Source: Pseudomonas sp. ATCC PTA-122608 | GTDB lineage: Bacteria > Pseudomonadota > Gammaproteobacteria > Pseudomonadales > Pseudomonadaceae | DNA: 64,000 nt | Direction of reading: 5' to 3' | Assembly: GCF_001952855.1 (NCBI RefSeq) | Contig: NZ_LPNO01000024.1 | Location: 62,001 to 126,000 of the forward strand | Part shown: piece by piece, positions 52,498 through 61,964 of the stretch | How the letters are laid out: each line of letters begins with the position of its first letter | How positions within the stretch are numbered: the stretch's first letter is position 1 | Notes under the pieces: model-generated | What the model was told of the DNA's origin: nothing | Databases searched by the model: none | What the model saw: the letters and a program-made list of their open reading frames with translations, nothing else | Program-made: the position numbers and the translations under genes

Positions 52498-52629
52498 TCA
52501 CTGGCCACGACCGGTAGACTGGGGATCGCCCAGCGGGCGGTAGTCACCGTCGTCAAAGACATGGTTGGTGTTACAGCCACTCAGCAAAAACAACACAAGC
52601 ATCAGGGCTTGCCACTGACTAACAGGCAT
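52498..52629 (-). CDS. Small T6SS lipoprotein (OrfX-like), 43 residues
   Basis: A short gene in the gap between sfa2 and fha. It encodes 43 residues: signal MPVSQWQALMLVLFLLSGC with lipobox LSGC, then a 24-residue polar tail (NTNHVFDDGDYRPLGDPQST...). GGGAG is seven bases before the ATG. P. aeruginosa HSI-II has a small gene, orfX (PA1664), at the same place, so this is probably its counterpart. Role unknown; a small lipoprotein could modulate the envelope complex. Confidence 0.8.
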   Translation of the reverse strand: MPVSQWQALMLVLFLLSGCNTNHVFDDGDYRPLGDPQSTGRGQ

Positions 52630-52662
52630 CAGATATCTCCCGGAATTTAAGGGGCGCGTCAT

Positions 52663-54195
52663 TCAGCACTCCCCCTTGACGTCGCCAAAAGGAATGTCCA
52701 GGCGTGCAAGGCGGTACAGCAGCGTGCGCCGGGCGACACCCAACTCACGGGCCGTGCGCGTTCGGTTGCCACGGTTTTTGCGCAGGCAGTCGATCAGGAC
52801 AACCCGCTCGACCCGCTCCATGCGCTGGCGCAGCGTCGCGTCAACAGCCGGCGCAGTCAGGCCAGGCGACAGCGACAGGTGCGGCGGCAGGATGACTTCG
52901 TCGTCGCACAGCAGCACCGCCCGCTCCACCATGCATTTAAGCTCGCGCACATTGCCGGGGAAGCTGTGGCTGGACAGTTGATCCAGCGCCGCACTCGACC
53001 AGCCCACCGGCGCTCGACCCAGCATTGCGCAGGCCTTGTCTGCGAAATGCCGGGCCAGTTGCAGCACGTCACCCTCGCGCTGGCGTAGCGCTGGCAACTC
53101 GATAGGAAATTGCGCCAATCGGTAATAAAGGTCTTCGCGAAAGCTCCCTTCAGCCACCATGCGGGTGAGGTCCCGATGGGTCGCCGCGAGGATTCGTACG
53201 TCGACCCTGTGGGCCGTATTGGCACCCAATGGGCGAATCTCGCCTTCCTGCAGCACCCTTAACAACTTGGCTTGCAGTGACAGCGGCATGTCACCGATTT
53301 CGTCGAGCAGCAGCGTGCCGCCGTGGGCGGTGTCAAACAGACCGGCGTAGTCTCTTTCGGCCCCGGTGAACGCGCCTTTGCGGTAACCGAACAATTCACT
53401 TTCGAGCAAGCCCTCGGGAAACGCAGCGCAGTTTTGCACCACAAATGCTTTGTTGCTGCGCGGCCCGGCAGCATGAATGGCCCGGGCGACCACTTCTTTA
53501 CCTGTGCCGGTCTCCCCTCGCAGCAATACGGTGTAGGGGCTATTCACAACCTTGCCGATCAGACGGCACGTCTCGTCCATCGCCGTGCTGTTTCCTATCA
53601 AGCCATAGGCACTGGTGCCGGGCGTGCTGCGAACCACTTTCAACGCACCGGGAGCCCTATGCATTCGCCGCAACATGGCCAACTGATTCAAGGCAAAACT
53701 ACCCAATTGGCCCAGGGAGGGGCCGTAGCCAGCCAGTTCCGTCGTGCGTTGGCTGGCACACAACAGCATTCCGGACACCTGCTGGTGCTGCCCGAGCAGT
53801 GGCACGCACAGCAGTGATTGCCAGGGCGATGCGGCCGCCGGCAGAAATCCCGTGTCATACAGGCTGCCACGCAGCTCGGTGAGGTGGAGGACACGGTTGT
53901 GTTCCAGAACGTATTGCAACAGTTGCTCGCTCTTGAAGTCCGCTCCCGGGTTCGCAAGGTCACCGGCCGGCAATACACCCGGCAAGTGCTGGGCAACCAG
54001 ATCGAGGCGGCCATTCGCTTGATCGAGCAGGTACAACTGGCTCAGCTCGCAACCGCTCAACAACGCGGTGCCTGCGGCAAGGTTTTCGGCCAATGTCGAT
54101 TCGTCGCTATCAATACCTAATCGGGTGAACCACCCCAGCAAGGCCGCGGCGTAATCCAGCGGGTTCGGCAACTGGGTAAACAGGTTGTCCGCCAT
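52663..54195 (-). CDS. sfa2: Sigma-54-dependent activator Sfa2-like
   Basis: A 510-residue enhancer-binding protein. A GAF-like sensor fills residues about 15-165. The AAA+ domain has Walker A GETGTGKE, the sigma-54 loop GAFTGAERDYAGLF and Walker B LLLDEIGD. A Fis-type helix-turn-helix (NRGNRTRTARELGVARRTLLYRL) ends the protein. It should activate RpoN promoters such as the candidate upstream of hcp. Its ATG overlaps the clpV stop (TGATG). Confidence 0.94.
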   Translation of the reverse strand: MADNLFTQLPNPLDYAAALLGWFTRLGIDSDESTLAENLAAGTALLSGCELSQLYLLDQANGRLDLVAQHLPGVLPAGDLANPGADFKSEQLLQYVLEHNRVLHLTELRGSLYDTGFLPAAASPWQSLLCVPLLGQHQQVSGMLLCASQRTTELAGYGPSLGQLGSFALNQLAMLRRMHRAPGALKVVRSTPGTSAYGLIGNSTAMDETCRLIGKVVNSPYTVLLRGETGTGKEVVARAIHAAGPRSNKAFVVQNCAAFPEGLLESELFGYRKGAFTGAERDYAGLFDTAHGGTLLLDEIGDMPLSLQAKLLRVLQEGEIRPLGANTAHRVDVRILAATHRDLTRMVAEGSFREDLYYRLAQFPIELPALRQREGDVLQLARHFADKACAMLGRAPVGWSSAALDQLSSHSFPGNVRELKCMVERAVLLCDDEVILPPHLSLSPGLTAPAVDATLRQRMERVERVVLIDCLRKNRGNRTRTARELGVARRTLLYRLARLDIPFGDVKGEC

Positions 54196-56759
54196 CAGCT
54201 GAACTCACAAACGACAGTGCCGCTGGGATCAAGCCTGGCATGAGCGAACTGCAGCGACTTGCCAACGGCCATCGCATTCAGCAACCGATCCACCACCTGC
54301 GGCAACAGGTTTGCCTCGATCCATTGATCGATAAACCTCGCGCCACTTTCGCCGTGGCTACAGCGCTCGGCCATGTGTGCGACCAGTTCCTCTGCGTGAC
54401 TGAACGTCAGCTTGCGCTGAAGCAGGCGCGCACCCAGGCGCTGAAGTTTGTTTTCAATCAGTTGATGCAGCACCACGCCCGCCATCGGGTAATACGGGAC
54501 CACGCGCATACGGGCCAGCAACGCCGGTTTGAAATGAGCGGTCAGCACCGGCCGGATAGCGGCGTGCAGGGTCTCGACCTCCGGTTGTTGCCCTTCGGCG
54601 CAGAGCTCAGTGATACGTTGGCCGCCCAGATTGGAAGTCATCAGGATCAGGGTGTTGCGAAAATCGATTTCACGCCCTTCGCCGTCATTGGCTACGCCTT
54701 TGTCGAACACTTGGTAAAACAGGTTCAAGACATCCGGGTCGGCCTTCTCGACCTCGTCGAGCAGCACCACGGAGTAGGGTTTTTGCCGCACGGCCTCCGT
54801 CAGCACGCCGCCCTCTCCATAGCCCACATAACCCGGCGGTGCTCCGATCAGTCGGGACAGGGAATGTTTCTCCTGGTACTCAGACATATTGATCGTGGTG
54901 ACAAACCGCTCACCGCCGTACAACAAGTCAGCCAGGGCGTGGGCCGTTTCTGTCTTGCCTACGCCGCTGGGGCCTACCAGCAGGAATACACCTACGGGAG
55001 CATCCGGCCTGTTCACACCGGCGGCGACAGCGCGCAGGCAGCGATCCAGGACCTGCACGGCGCACTCCTGACCGAGGATGCGACCGCGTAAATCATCGGC
55101 AAAACTCAGGACCTTCGCACTGTGTTCACGGGCCAATTGTTCCAGTGGAACGCCGGTCCAGGCGCTGATCACCTGTGCCACCAGCCGTGGGCACACTTCA
55201 AAACTGACCAGCCGCTGCTGGTGCTGTATGGCCTGCAACGCTTGGTGGGCCTCAGCCAAAAGCCGTTCAATGGCTTCAATGTTTTCGCCGCTGTTACGAG
55301 CGTCGACCAGTTGCTGGCGCAGCGAGAGCATCTTGTGGGCCAGGTCGCATTGGCAGGTCCAGCGTTGTTCAAGCCGTGACTGTGCGACCTCGACTTCTTC
55401 CAGTCTCTGTGTGAGTCGTTGCAACGCCGGTTCATCGATGGCCAACCCCGCGTCGGCGTCCCGGCGCACGGCGAGTTGCTGACGCCTGCCCTCGGCCAGC
55501 TCGGCGCGCAGGCGCTGCAGTTCGTCTGGCGCCGTCACCAGGCTGATGCGCACCCGGGCACAAGCGGTGTCCAACACGTCCACGGCCTTGTCAGGCAACT
55601 GGCGTCCGGCCAGATAGCGAGCACTCAACTGCGCGGCGGCAACCACGGCATCATCGCGTACGTAGACGCCGTGACTGGCCTCATACACCGGGGCCAACCC
55701 ACGCAAAATGGTCACCGCCTCCTCTACTGTCGGCTCGCGCACCAGCACCGGCTGGAAACGCCGCGCCAACGCAGGGTCTTTCTCGAAGTATTTCTTGTAC
55801 TCCGACCAGGTCGTGGCAGCGATGGTCCGCAGCTCACCCCGCGCCAATGCCGGCTTGAGCAGGTTGGCAGCATCGGAGCTACCGGCCTGGCCGCCTGCGC
55901 CAACCAAGGTGTGGGCCTCGTCGATAAACAGAATGACCGGTTGCAGCGAGACGTTGACCTCGTCGATCAGGCCCTTCAGGCGCCGTTCAAACTCACCCTT
56001 GATGGTGGCACCGGCTTGCAGCAAGCCCATGTCCAAGACCAGCAGACGCACGTCCCTCAGCCCCTCTGGCACTTGCTCACTCACGATTCGCAGGGCCAGG
56101 CCCTCGACTATTGCGGTTTTTCCGACACCCGCCTCGCCCACGAGAATGGGGTTGTTCTTGCGCCGCCGCGCAAGGGTATCGATCATTTGGCGAATTTCGT
56201 GATCGCGACAGAGTACGGGGTCGAGCTTTCCGTCCCGAGCCTGGCGCGTCAGATCATGGGTAAAGCGCTCCAGTAATGAACGCCCCACTTCAGCGGGAGG
56301 CATCCGAGGGCTGTCACTCAAGAGAAAATCGAGCACGCGTTGCGCATCAAGCTTGCTCAACACCGCCTGATAACGGCTGCCCGCGTGCTGCAGCGGGTGG
56401 CGCAACAAAGCGAGCAACAAGGCACCGTGTTCCACTTCGCTTCGCCCAAGCTCCAGGTGGGCGACCAGCAAGGCTTGTTGCAACCATTGCACCAAGGCGG
56501 GTGAAAACACCGGATTACGGGAGGCGCTCTGGTCAGTCCTGGGTTGCAGCACTGCATGCAACTCGCCCACATCCACGCCCGCATCCTGCAGCGCACGCAT
56601 CAGTACAGCCTCCGGATGCTCCAGGAGAGTCAACAGCAGGTCTTCCACCAAGACCTCGCCGCCGCCGCGAGTGACACAACGTTCGGCGCAGCGTTCCAGA
56701 TCGCGCCGTGTGGACGCCGTCAATGCCTGGATAAGTTGTTGCAGGTCCACATTCATCAT
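54195..56759 (-). CDS. clpV: T6SS sheath-disassembly ATPase ClpV (TssH)
   Basis: A 854-residue double AAA+ ATPase. The N-terminal domain contains the helix (STRRDLERCAERCVTRGG) that recognises contracted TssC. Walker A motifs GEAGVGKT and GPSGVGKT and the middle coiled-coil domain are all present. It recycles contracted sheath. Several in-frame ATGs occur at the N-terminus (56765, 56759, 56756); 56759 is chosen from the AGGGA spacing. Confidence 0.95.
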   Translation of the reverse strand: MMNVDLQQLIQALTASTRRDLERCAERCVTRGGGEVLVEDLLLTLLEHPEAVLMRALQDAGVDVGELHAVLQPRTDQSASRNPVFSPALVQWLQQALLVAHLELGRSEVEHGALLLALLRHPLQHAGSRYQAVLSKLDAQRVLDFLLSDSPRMPPAEVGRSLLERFTHDLTRQARDGKLDPVLCRDHEIRQMIDTLARRRKNNPILVGEAGVGKTAIVEGLALRIVSEQVPEGLRDVRLLVLDMGLLQAGATIKGEFERRLKGLIDEVNVSLQPVILFIDEAHTLVGAGGQAGSSDAANLLKPALARGELRTIAATTWSEYKKYFEKDPALARRFQPVLVREPTVEEAVTILRGLAPVYEASHGVYVRDDAVVAAAQLSARYLAGRQLPDKAVDVLDTACARVRISLVTAPDELQRLRAELAEGRRQQLAVRRDADAGLAIDEPALQRLTQRLEEVEVAQSRLEQRWTCQCDLAHKMLSLRQQLVDARNSGENIEAIERLLAEAHQALQAIQHQQRLVSFEVCPRLVAQVISAWTGVPLEQLAREHSAKVLSFADDLRGRILGQECAVQVLDRCLRAVAAGVNRPDAPVGVFLLVGPSGVGKTETAHALADLLYGGERFVTTINMSEYQEKHSLSRLIGAPPGYVGYGEGGVLTEAVRQKPYSVVLLDEVEKADPDVLNLFYQVFDKGVANDGEGREIDFRNTLILMTSNLGGQRITELCAEGQQPEVETLHAAIRPVLTAHFKPALLARMRVVPYYPMAGVVLHQLIENKLQRLGARLLQRKLTFSHAEELVAHMAERCSHGESGARFIDQWIEANLLPQVVDRLLNAMAVGKSLQFAHARLDPSGTVVCEFS

Positions 56760-56771
56760 ATTCATCAATCC

Positions 56772-57779
56772 CTAATGAGTTTTACTGGCCAAGGTGACCA
56801 CACCGTCGGCTCGCTCATGCCCCAACCAACTGGTCCAGCCCAAGCGGCAGACGTTGTGCTCACCAATGTGCAACGGCCGAACCTCTCCCTCTGCCAACAC
56901 CAATCGCACGTCGTACTCCAAGGGGTCCCGGACGGCGAAACGCACCAGCGCACACAGCGGTTCATAACCTGACCCGGTGGGCAAAAAATCATGAAACCGC
57001 TCCCACCCCAGTGCCAGCACATGGACCCTGAACATCCCGCTGCGATCGATAATCCGGTCGCCCAGCACCAGGTCAGAACCCAGCGTGCTATAGCTGCGAC
57101 CAAGGTCATTACGCTGCTCTTGGCCGATTACCACCGTGCGCTTGACCCATTGCTCGATGACCAGCCGACTGTGCTTGAAGTAATAACGCAGCACGGTCTC
57201 GATCAGTGCGGCGGAGTGCGCACGCAGACTGAGCAGTCCCAGGTAGGGCAACAGACGCTTCCAGTTCAGTTGGGCGCCGCTGCGAATCGCGCTGCCACCC
57301 AGACCTACCAACGCGAACATCTGCTCGGAAAATGGATCGCAGGCGCCCGTTTGAAAGCTCGCCTGATAACGGTATTTCCGCCAGATCGGCACTATCAACC
57401 GGTGCAGGCGATGGTGAAAAAGATCCAGGAAATCACGCGTCGAATTACCGCCCACTGCGTCGGCAAAGGCTTGCTCACCATAGAACGCTGGCAGCGGTGA
57501 CCCCGTACCAAACAGCCCCAGCACATTGAGACGAAGGCGTGCCCGCAAATGGCCGTGCTCGACAAAAAACTCCACGCGGTCAATATCGTTGCCGGGAAAC
57601 CCGAAGCCAGGATTGGCCTGGAACTCCAGTTGGTCGTACAACGCTTCCTCGTCAAGCGAGGGGTGCGCCTCGCGCAAACGCTCGATGATCTGCGCGACCG
57701 CCTGAAACACCGAGTACTCGCGAATCATTCGGGACAGTGCGGTTAAAGCAGGGGCTGCTGGCCCATGCGAGGTGGCCAT
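56772..57779 (-). CDS. tssG: T6SS baseplate protein TssG
   Basis: A 335-residue wedge component with the signature LEFQANPGFGFPGNDIDRVEFF and LNVLGLFGTGSPLP. It begins 37 bp inside tssF, a typical overlap in T6SS operons. TssG joins two TssF subunits in the baseplate wedge. Full family length. Confidence 0.94.
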   Translation of the reverse strand: MATSHGPAAPALTALSRMIREYSVFQAVAQIIERLREAHPSLDEEALYDQLEFQANPGFGFPGNDIDRVEFFVEHGHLRARLRLNVLGLFGTGSPLPAFYGEQAFADAVGGNSTRDFLDLFHHRLHRLIVPIWRKYRYQASFQTGACDPFSEQMFALVGLGGSAIRSGAQLNWKRLLPYLGLLSLRAHSAALIETVLRYYFKHSRLVIEQWVKRTVVIGQEQRNDLGRSYSTLGSDLVLGDRIIDRSGMFRVHVLALGWERFHDFLPTGSGYEPLCALVRFAVRDPLEYDVRLVLAEGEVRPLHIGEHNVCRLGWTSWLGHERADGVVTLASKTH

Positions 57780-59518
57780 AGGTACACGTCTCCTTGTGTG
57801 CTGATCACTCGCAGTTCGTGATACGAGTTGAGGCTGGCGTAAAGTGCAAAGAACTCATTGAGTACCGAGGCAAAAACAAACACGTCGCCCTCCCCCAGGT
57901 AACCTTCTGGATCGATGGTGAGATCAACCCGCAACCCGCGAAATGGCAGGCCTCGGTGCAACCGGTCCACAGGCTGGTGACTGATCGACTGGAGTGCGCC
58001 CAACCGTCTCCGGCTGACCTTCTCAACCTGGCGGTCGTGATAACGCGGCAGGTCGTAGGTTTCGAGGATCACTCTCAAGGCGTTGATATCGGTCAATGAC
58101 AAATAGTTGAGCGACATATTGCTGATCAGTCGCCACAGGAAGTCGCTGTCCAGAGGAGGCGAAAAACTGGGCGTTGCGGCTGTGAGGTTGCGAAACGTCA
58201 GAAACTCGGGCGTCTGCTCGCAGGCCTGGTTGATATCCCCCACCTGTAACAGGCGCGGCAGGTTGTGGTTGGTACAGGTCAGCTCAACCGACAGGGTTTC
58301 CTGATCATGCCCCTGGCGTTGGTCGAAACTCAGCCAGGTGTCCATTCCGGTATGTTGCAGTGAAGGTCGCAGGCGAACGCCATAGCTGGGCGACCCGCTG
58401 CCAAAATCATGTTCAAACGACTCGAACGGTACATATTCCTGATAACCCAGGCCTCCCGGCCGCCATCCTGTGACTTTGTCGATGGAAAATATGCCGCAGT
58501 TACCCCGGGTGTATTCGCCAGGCAACAGCAGGTATTCGTCCTGCCTGCCGTCCAGGCGTATTGGCACGCTATCGTGCTTGAACAGATTGACGATGGGCGT
58601 GCAATACAGCTTCACGTTGTCCAGGGTCGGCGTCAGTCGTTCAAGGCCGCGGCCACGCATGCTGAAGCGTAGCGCCAGGCCGTGCACCTGCTTGAGCAGG
58701 TCAACGGGCAACCCTTTGAGCACATCCAGACCACCTACATCGACAAACAGGTATTTGTCGGGGAAGGCGAAATACTCCTGCAAATGGCGATAGCCACGGA
58801 AGGTATTCAACGGGTAAGGGATCAGTCCCTCCTCTTCGGAAAAGCCGACTGGGCTGATCGCGTTACTGGACAGACGCAATGAGGTAGCCTCGCCATCAGC
58901 GCCGATAACCGGCTGCCCGTCGCGTCCCAAAGGCACTAACTCGAACCCGTCCAAATGACGCAAAAGCCCAAGGTAAAGCGCCTGGCTGAGGGGCTGCTCC
59001 CCCGCTAGATGCAGACGCAAGCAGTCCAGTGCCAACTCGCTGAAGTTACCCTCGGCCGTCATTTCCAGACGCAGGCACAGCAAAGCGCCCTCGCCCTGTA
59101 CCGAGTACTCCAGGGCCGCCAGTTGCAGCGGTAAAACCTGCGTCGGGTAACAGGTACGAAAACGGCAACGCTCACCGTTGATGGCAATGCTTTCCACCGG
59201 TGTATCCCGCTCGACCCTGATGGCAGGCCCTGCCCGCTTGAGCGGGTCAAACTGCAGCATGCTGAACGCTGGCAGCGGCCGCATATAGTTGGGCCACAGC
59301 AAATGCATCAACGAGTGGCTCAACTCCGGCAACTGGTCATCAAGCTTCTGACGCAAGCGACCCGTGAGGAATGCAAAACCCTCGAGCAACCGCTCCACAT
59401 CCGGATCCTGTCCGGCCTCCCCCAGAAACGGTGCGAGTGCCGGGTTACGCTCGCAGAAGCGTCGCCCCAACTGCCGCAGCGCACTCAGCTCTCCCTGGTA
59501 ATAGCGATTAAACGACAT
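57743..59518 (-). CDS. tssF: T6SS baseplate protein TssF
   Basis: A 591-residue wedge protein starting MSFNRYYQGELSALRQLGRRF and containing EGFAFLTGRLRQKLDDQLPE, the TssF/ImpG hallmark. The C-terminal REXXVDLTIDPEGYLGEGDVF-like region is present. Its start overlaps the end of tssE by 11 bp. ATG 59518 is selected over an upstream in-frame ATG that lacks family support. Confidence 0.95.
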   Translation of the reverse strand: MSFNRYYQGELSALRQLGRRFCERNPALAPFLGEAGQDPDVERLLEGFAFLTGRLRQKLDDQLPELSHSLMHLLWPNYMRPLPAFSMLQFDPLKRAGPAIRVERDTPVESIAINGERCRFRTCYPTQVLPLQLAALEYSVQGEGALLCLRLEMTAEGNFSELALDCLRLHLAGEQPLSQALYLGLLRHLDGFELVPLGRDGQPVIGADGEATSLRLSSNAISPVGFSEEEGLIPYPLNTFRGYRHLQEYFAFPDKYLFVDVGGLDVLKGLPVDLLKQVHGLALRFSMRGRGLERLTPTLDNVKLYCTPIVNLFKHDSVPIRLDGRQDEYLLLPGEYTRGNCGIFSIDKVTGWRPGGLGYQEYVPFESFEHDFGSGSPSYGVRLRPSLQHTGMDTWLSFDQRQGHDQETLSVELTCTNHNLPRLLQVGDINQACEQTPEFLTFRNLTAATPSFSPPLDSDFLWRLISNMSLNYLSLTDINALRVILETYDLPRYHDRQVEKVSRRRLGALQSISHQPVDRLHRGLPFRGLRVDLTIDPEGYLGEGDVFVFASVLNEFFALYASLNSYHELRVISTQGDVYLWPPRMGQQPLL

Positions 59519-59933
59519 CCGGTTTGACCTCAACCTGTGCGCCGTGAGCCAGGCTTGCGCAGAAAGCGACTGTTTGCGTCAAGCCGTCGACCTCCATTGC
59601 ACCTTCGATGGAAAACGCCAGGGTCAACGGATCACGGTCCTGAGGTATTGCCCTGACACATACATCCTTCAGACGAGGTTCATAGGCCTGGATAGAGCGC
59701 TCAATCAGGAAACGGGCCTGGATCAACGCGTCATGCAGGCTGAGGCGCATGTCGTTCAGATCAGGCAACCCGTAGTCCGGGAGCGTCAGTACGCTGCCCA
59801 CACGGGTGCTGAGCATTTTCGCCAAGTGGCTTGCCACGGACTCCACGGCACAGCCCTGCGGGCTGCGCCCCACGCCGGAATCCAGGCGTTCGAACAGGCT
59901 GCGGTTTTGGGTAATCACGTGGCTACGGCTCAT
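59508..59933 (-). CDS. tssE: T6SS baseplate protein TssE (gp25-like)
   Basis: A 141-residue gp25-like protein that nucleates the sheath on the baseplate. The conserved HLAKMLSTRVGSVLTLPDYG followed by LPDLND and the EPRL segment (QAYEPRLKDVCV) are visible. The start overlaps the tssC stop as ATGA. Short cytoplasmic protein of normal length. Confidence 0.94.
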   Translation of the reverse strand: MSRSHVITQNRSLFERLDSGVGRSPQGCAVESVASHLAKMLSTRVGSVLTLPDYGLPDLNDMRLSLHDALIQARFLIERSIQAYEPRLKDVCVRAIPQDRDPLTLAFSIEGAMEVDGLTQTVAFCASLAHGAQVEVKPDVV

Positions 59934-61405
59934 TCTTTGTCGAGCTTGCCGACGAGAGACAATGTGAAGTCCGCCCCCATGTACTTGAAGTGCGGCCGAA
60001 CGCTCAGGTTGACGCGGTACCAACCGGGCTCTCCGTCGACATCGCTGACTACGATACGTGCCGCCCGAAGCGGGCGGCGTCCACGCACTTCGGCGCTGGG
60101 GTTATCCTGATCGGCTACGTATTGGCGAATCCACTTGTTGAGTTCCAGTTCGAGGTCGGTGCGTTCCTTCCACGATCCCAGCTGTTCGCGCTGCAGTACC
60201 TTGAGGTAGTGGGCCAGTCGATTGACGATCATCATGTAAGGCAACTGGGTGCCAAGCCGGTAGTTCAGCTCCGCGACCTTGCCCTCGGCGCTGATTCCAA
60301 AGGACTTGGGTTTCTGCACCGAGCTGGCGGAAAAGAACGCCGCATTGTCGCTGCCCTTGCGCATGGTCAAGGCGATGAAGCCTTCTTGCGCCAGTTCGTA
60401 TTCGCGTCGGTCGGATACCAGCACCTCGGTAGGAATCTTGGTTTCGATCTCACCCATGCTGTGAAAGTGATGCAGCGGCAAGTCCTCTACCGCGCCACCA
60501 CTTTGCGGGCCGATAATGTTCGGGCACCAGCGAAACCGGGCGAAGCTGTCCGTCAAGCGGGTGGCGAAGGCATACGCCGTGTTACCCCACAGATAATGCT
60601 CGTGGCTGCTGGCCACATTTTCCTGGTAAGCGAAGGTCTTGACCGGGCAATCAATGGGATCGTATGGCGTCCTCAGCAGGAAGCGCGGAACGGTGAGGCC
60701 GATGTAACGGGCATCTTCGCTCTGGCGAAAGCTCTGCCATTTGGCAAACTGCGGCCCTTCGAAGTGGTCCTTCAGGTCCTTGAGGTTGGGCAGGCCGGTG
60801 AAGCTCTCCAGGCCAAAGAACCCTGGGCCGGCGGCCGCGATGAACGGTGCATGGGCCATGCAGGCAACGCTTGAAACGTACTGCATCAACCTGACGTCGG
60901 GCGCACTGGGCGAGAGGAAATAATTGGCGATGATTGCCCCTACGGGCTGACCGCCGAACTGACCGTATTCGGCACTGTAAATATGCTTGTAGAGGCCAGA
61001 CTGGGTAACTTCCGGTGAGTCTTCGAAGTCATCCAGCAGGTCCTGGCGAGAGACGTTCAGCAGTTCGATCTTGATGTTTTCACGAAAATTGGTGCGCTCA
61101 ATCAGCAATTGCAGGCCGCGCCAGGACGACTCCAGCGCCTGGAAATCGGGATGGTGGAGAATCTCATCCATTTGCTGGCTCAGCCGTGCGTCAATCTCGG
61201 CAATCATCCGGTCAACCAGGCGCTTCTTGACCGGTTCGCCCCGGTTCTGCGGCTTGATCAGTTCCTCGATAAATGCCGAGACCCCGCGCTTTGCGATGCC
61301 ATAAGCCTCATCGTCGGCGCTGAGACGGGTTTGGGCAATGATGTCGTCGAGAATGCTGTATTCATCAGTTGCGGGAGCGTGCAACGGGCTTTGGCTGGTA
61401 GTCAT
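59930..61405 (-). CDS. tssC: T6SS sheath protein TssC (VipB)
   Basis: The 491-residue large sheath subunit. Diagnostic stretches are DFQALESSWRGLQLLI, EYGQFGGQPVGAIIANYFLS and the C-terminal RPHFKYMGADFTLSLVGKLD. It forms with TssB the contractile sheath around the Hcp tube; its N-terminal helix is the ClpV target. It is 27 bp downstream of tssB. Confidence 0.97.
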   Translation of the reverse strand: MTTSQSPLHAPATDEYSILDDIIAQTRLSADDEAYGIAKRGVSAFIEELIKPQNRGEPVKKRLVDRMIAEIDARLSQQMDEILHHPDFQALESSWRGLQLLIERTNFRENIKIELLNVSRQDLLDDFEDSPEVTQSGLYKHIYSAEYGQFGGQPVGAIIANYFLSPSAPDVRLMQYVSSVACMAHAPFIAAAGPGFFGLESFTGLPNLKDLKDHFEGPQFAKWQSFRQSEDARYIGLTVPRFLLRTPYDPIDCPVKTFAYQENVASSHEHYLWGNTAYAFATRLTDSFARFRWCPNIIGPQSGGAVEDLPLHHFHSMGEIETKIPTEVLVSDRREYELAQEGFIALTMRKGSDNAAFFSASSVQKPKSFGISAEGKVAELNYRLGTQLPYMMIVNRLAHYLKVLQREQLGSWKERTDLELELNKWIRQYVADQDNPSAEVRGRRPLRAARIVVSDVDGEPGWYRVNLSVRPHFKYMGADFTLSLVGKLDKE

Positions 61406-61432
61406 AGTGTCAGTGTCCTTTTACTGAGTGAG

Positions 61433-61930
61433 TCATACGGCTGGGCTGCCCAGCCCCAATTCCGCCAATACCCGGGTGCGGGACTCGTCATCGGCGAGGG
61501 CGTTTTCAATGGCTTTTCGAAAGCTCGGTGTGTTGCCCAGCGGCCCCTTCAGCGCCACGAGTGCATCACGCAGTTCCATGAGCTTTTTCAGCTCGGGTAT
61601 TTGCTCAACCAGATGCGCAGGGTTGAAGTCCTTCATGGAGTTGATCCTGACCTGGATCGCCAGCTCATCGGGTTCGGTAGAATCCTGGAGCCGATTGGGG
61701 ACGCTTAAGGTCAAGCTCAAGGCTTGCTTGGCCAACACCTCGTCAAGGCTGTTCTTGTCGATGCCGACGGGCTTGCGGTCTTCGAGCTGGCGCGGGTCTT
61801 CGCGCTGGGTGAAGTCGCCAAGCACCAGCAGTTTCAACGGCAGCTCCACCTCTTCCTGCGCGTTGCCGACGGCGGGTTTGAACGTGATATTGACGCGTTC
61901 CTTGGGGGCTACCGAACCTTCTTTCGCCAT
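61433..61930 (-). CDS. tssB: T6SS sheath protein TssB (VipA)
   Basis: The 165-residue small sheath subunit with SVAPKERVNITFKPA, LPLKLLVLGDFTQRED and INSMKDFNPAHLVEQIPEL, the family signature. AAGGAG precedes the ATG. It is 34 bp downstream of tssA, the largest gap in the operon. Confidence 0.97.
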   Translation of the reverse strand: MAKEGSVAPKERVNITFKPAVGNAQEEVELPLKLLVLGDFTQREDPRQLEDRKPVGIDKNSLDEVLAKQALSLTLSVPNRLQDSTEPDELAIQVRINSMKDFNPAHLVEQIPELKKLMELRDALVALKGPLGNTPSFRKAIENALADDESRTRVLAELGLGSPAV

Positions 61931-61964
61931 GGTATTTCTCCTTTTTTTCGGGTGGCTCGAAAGC

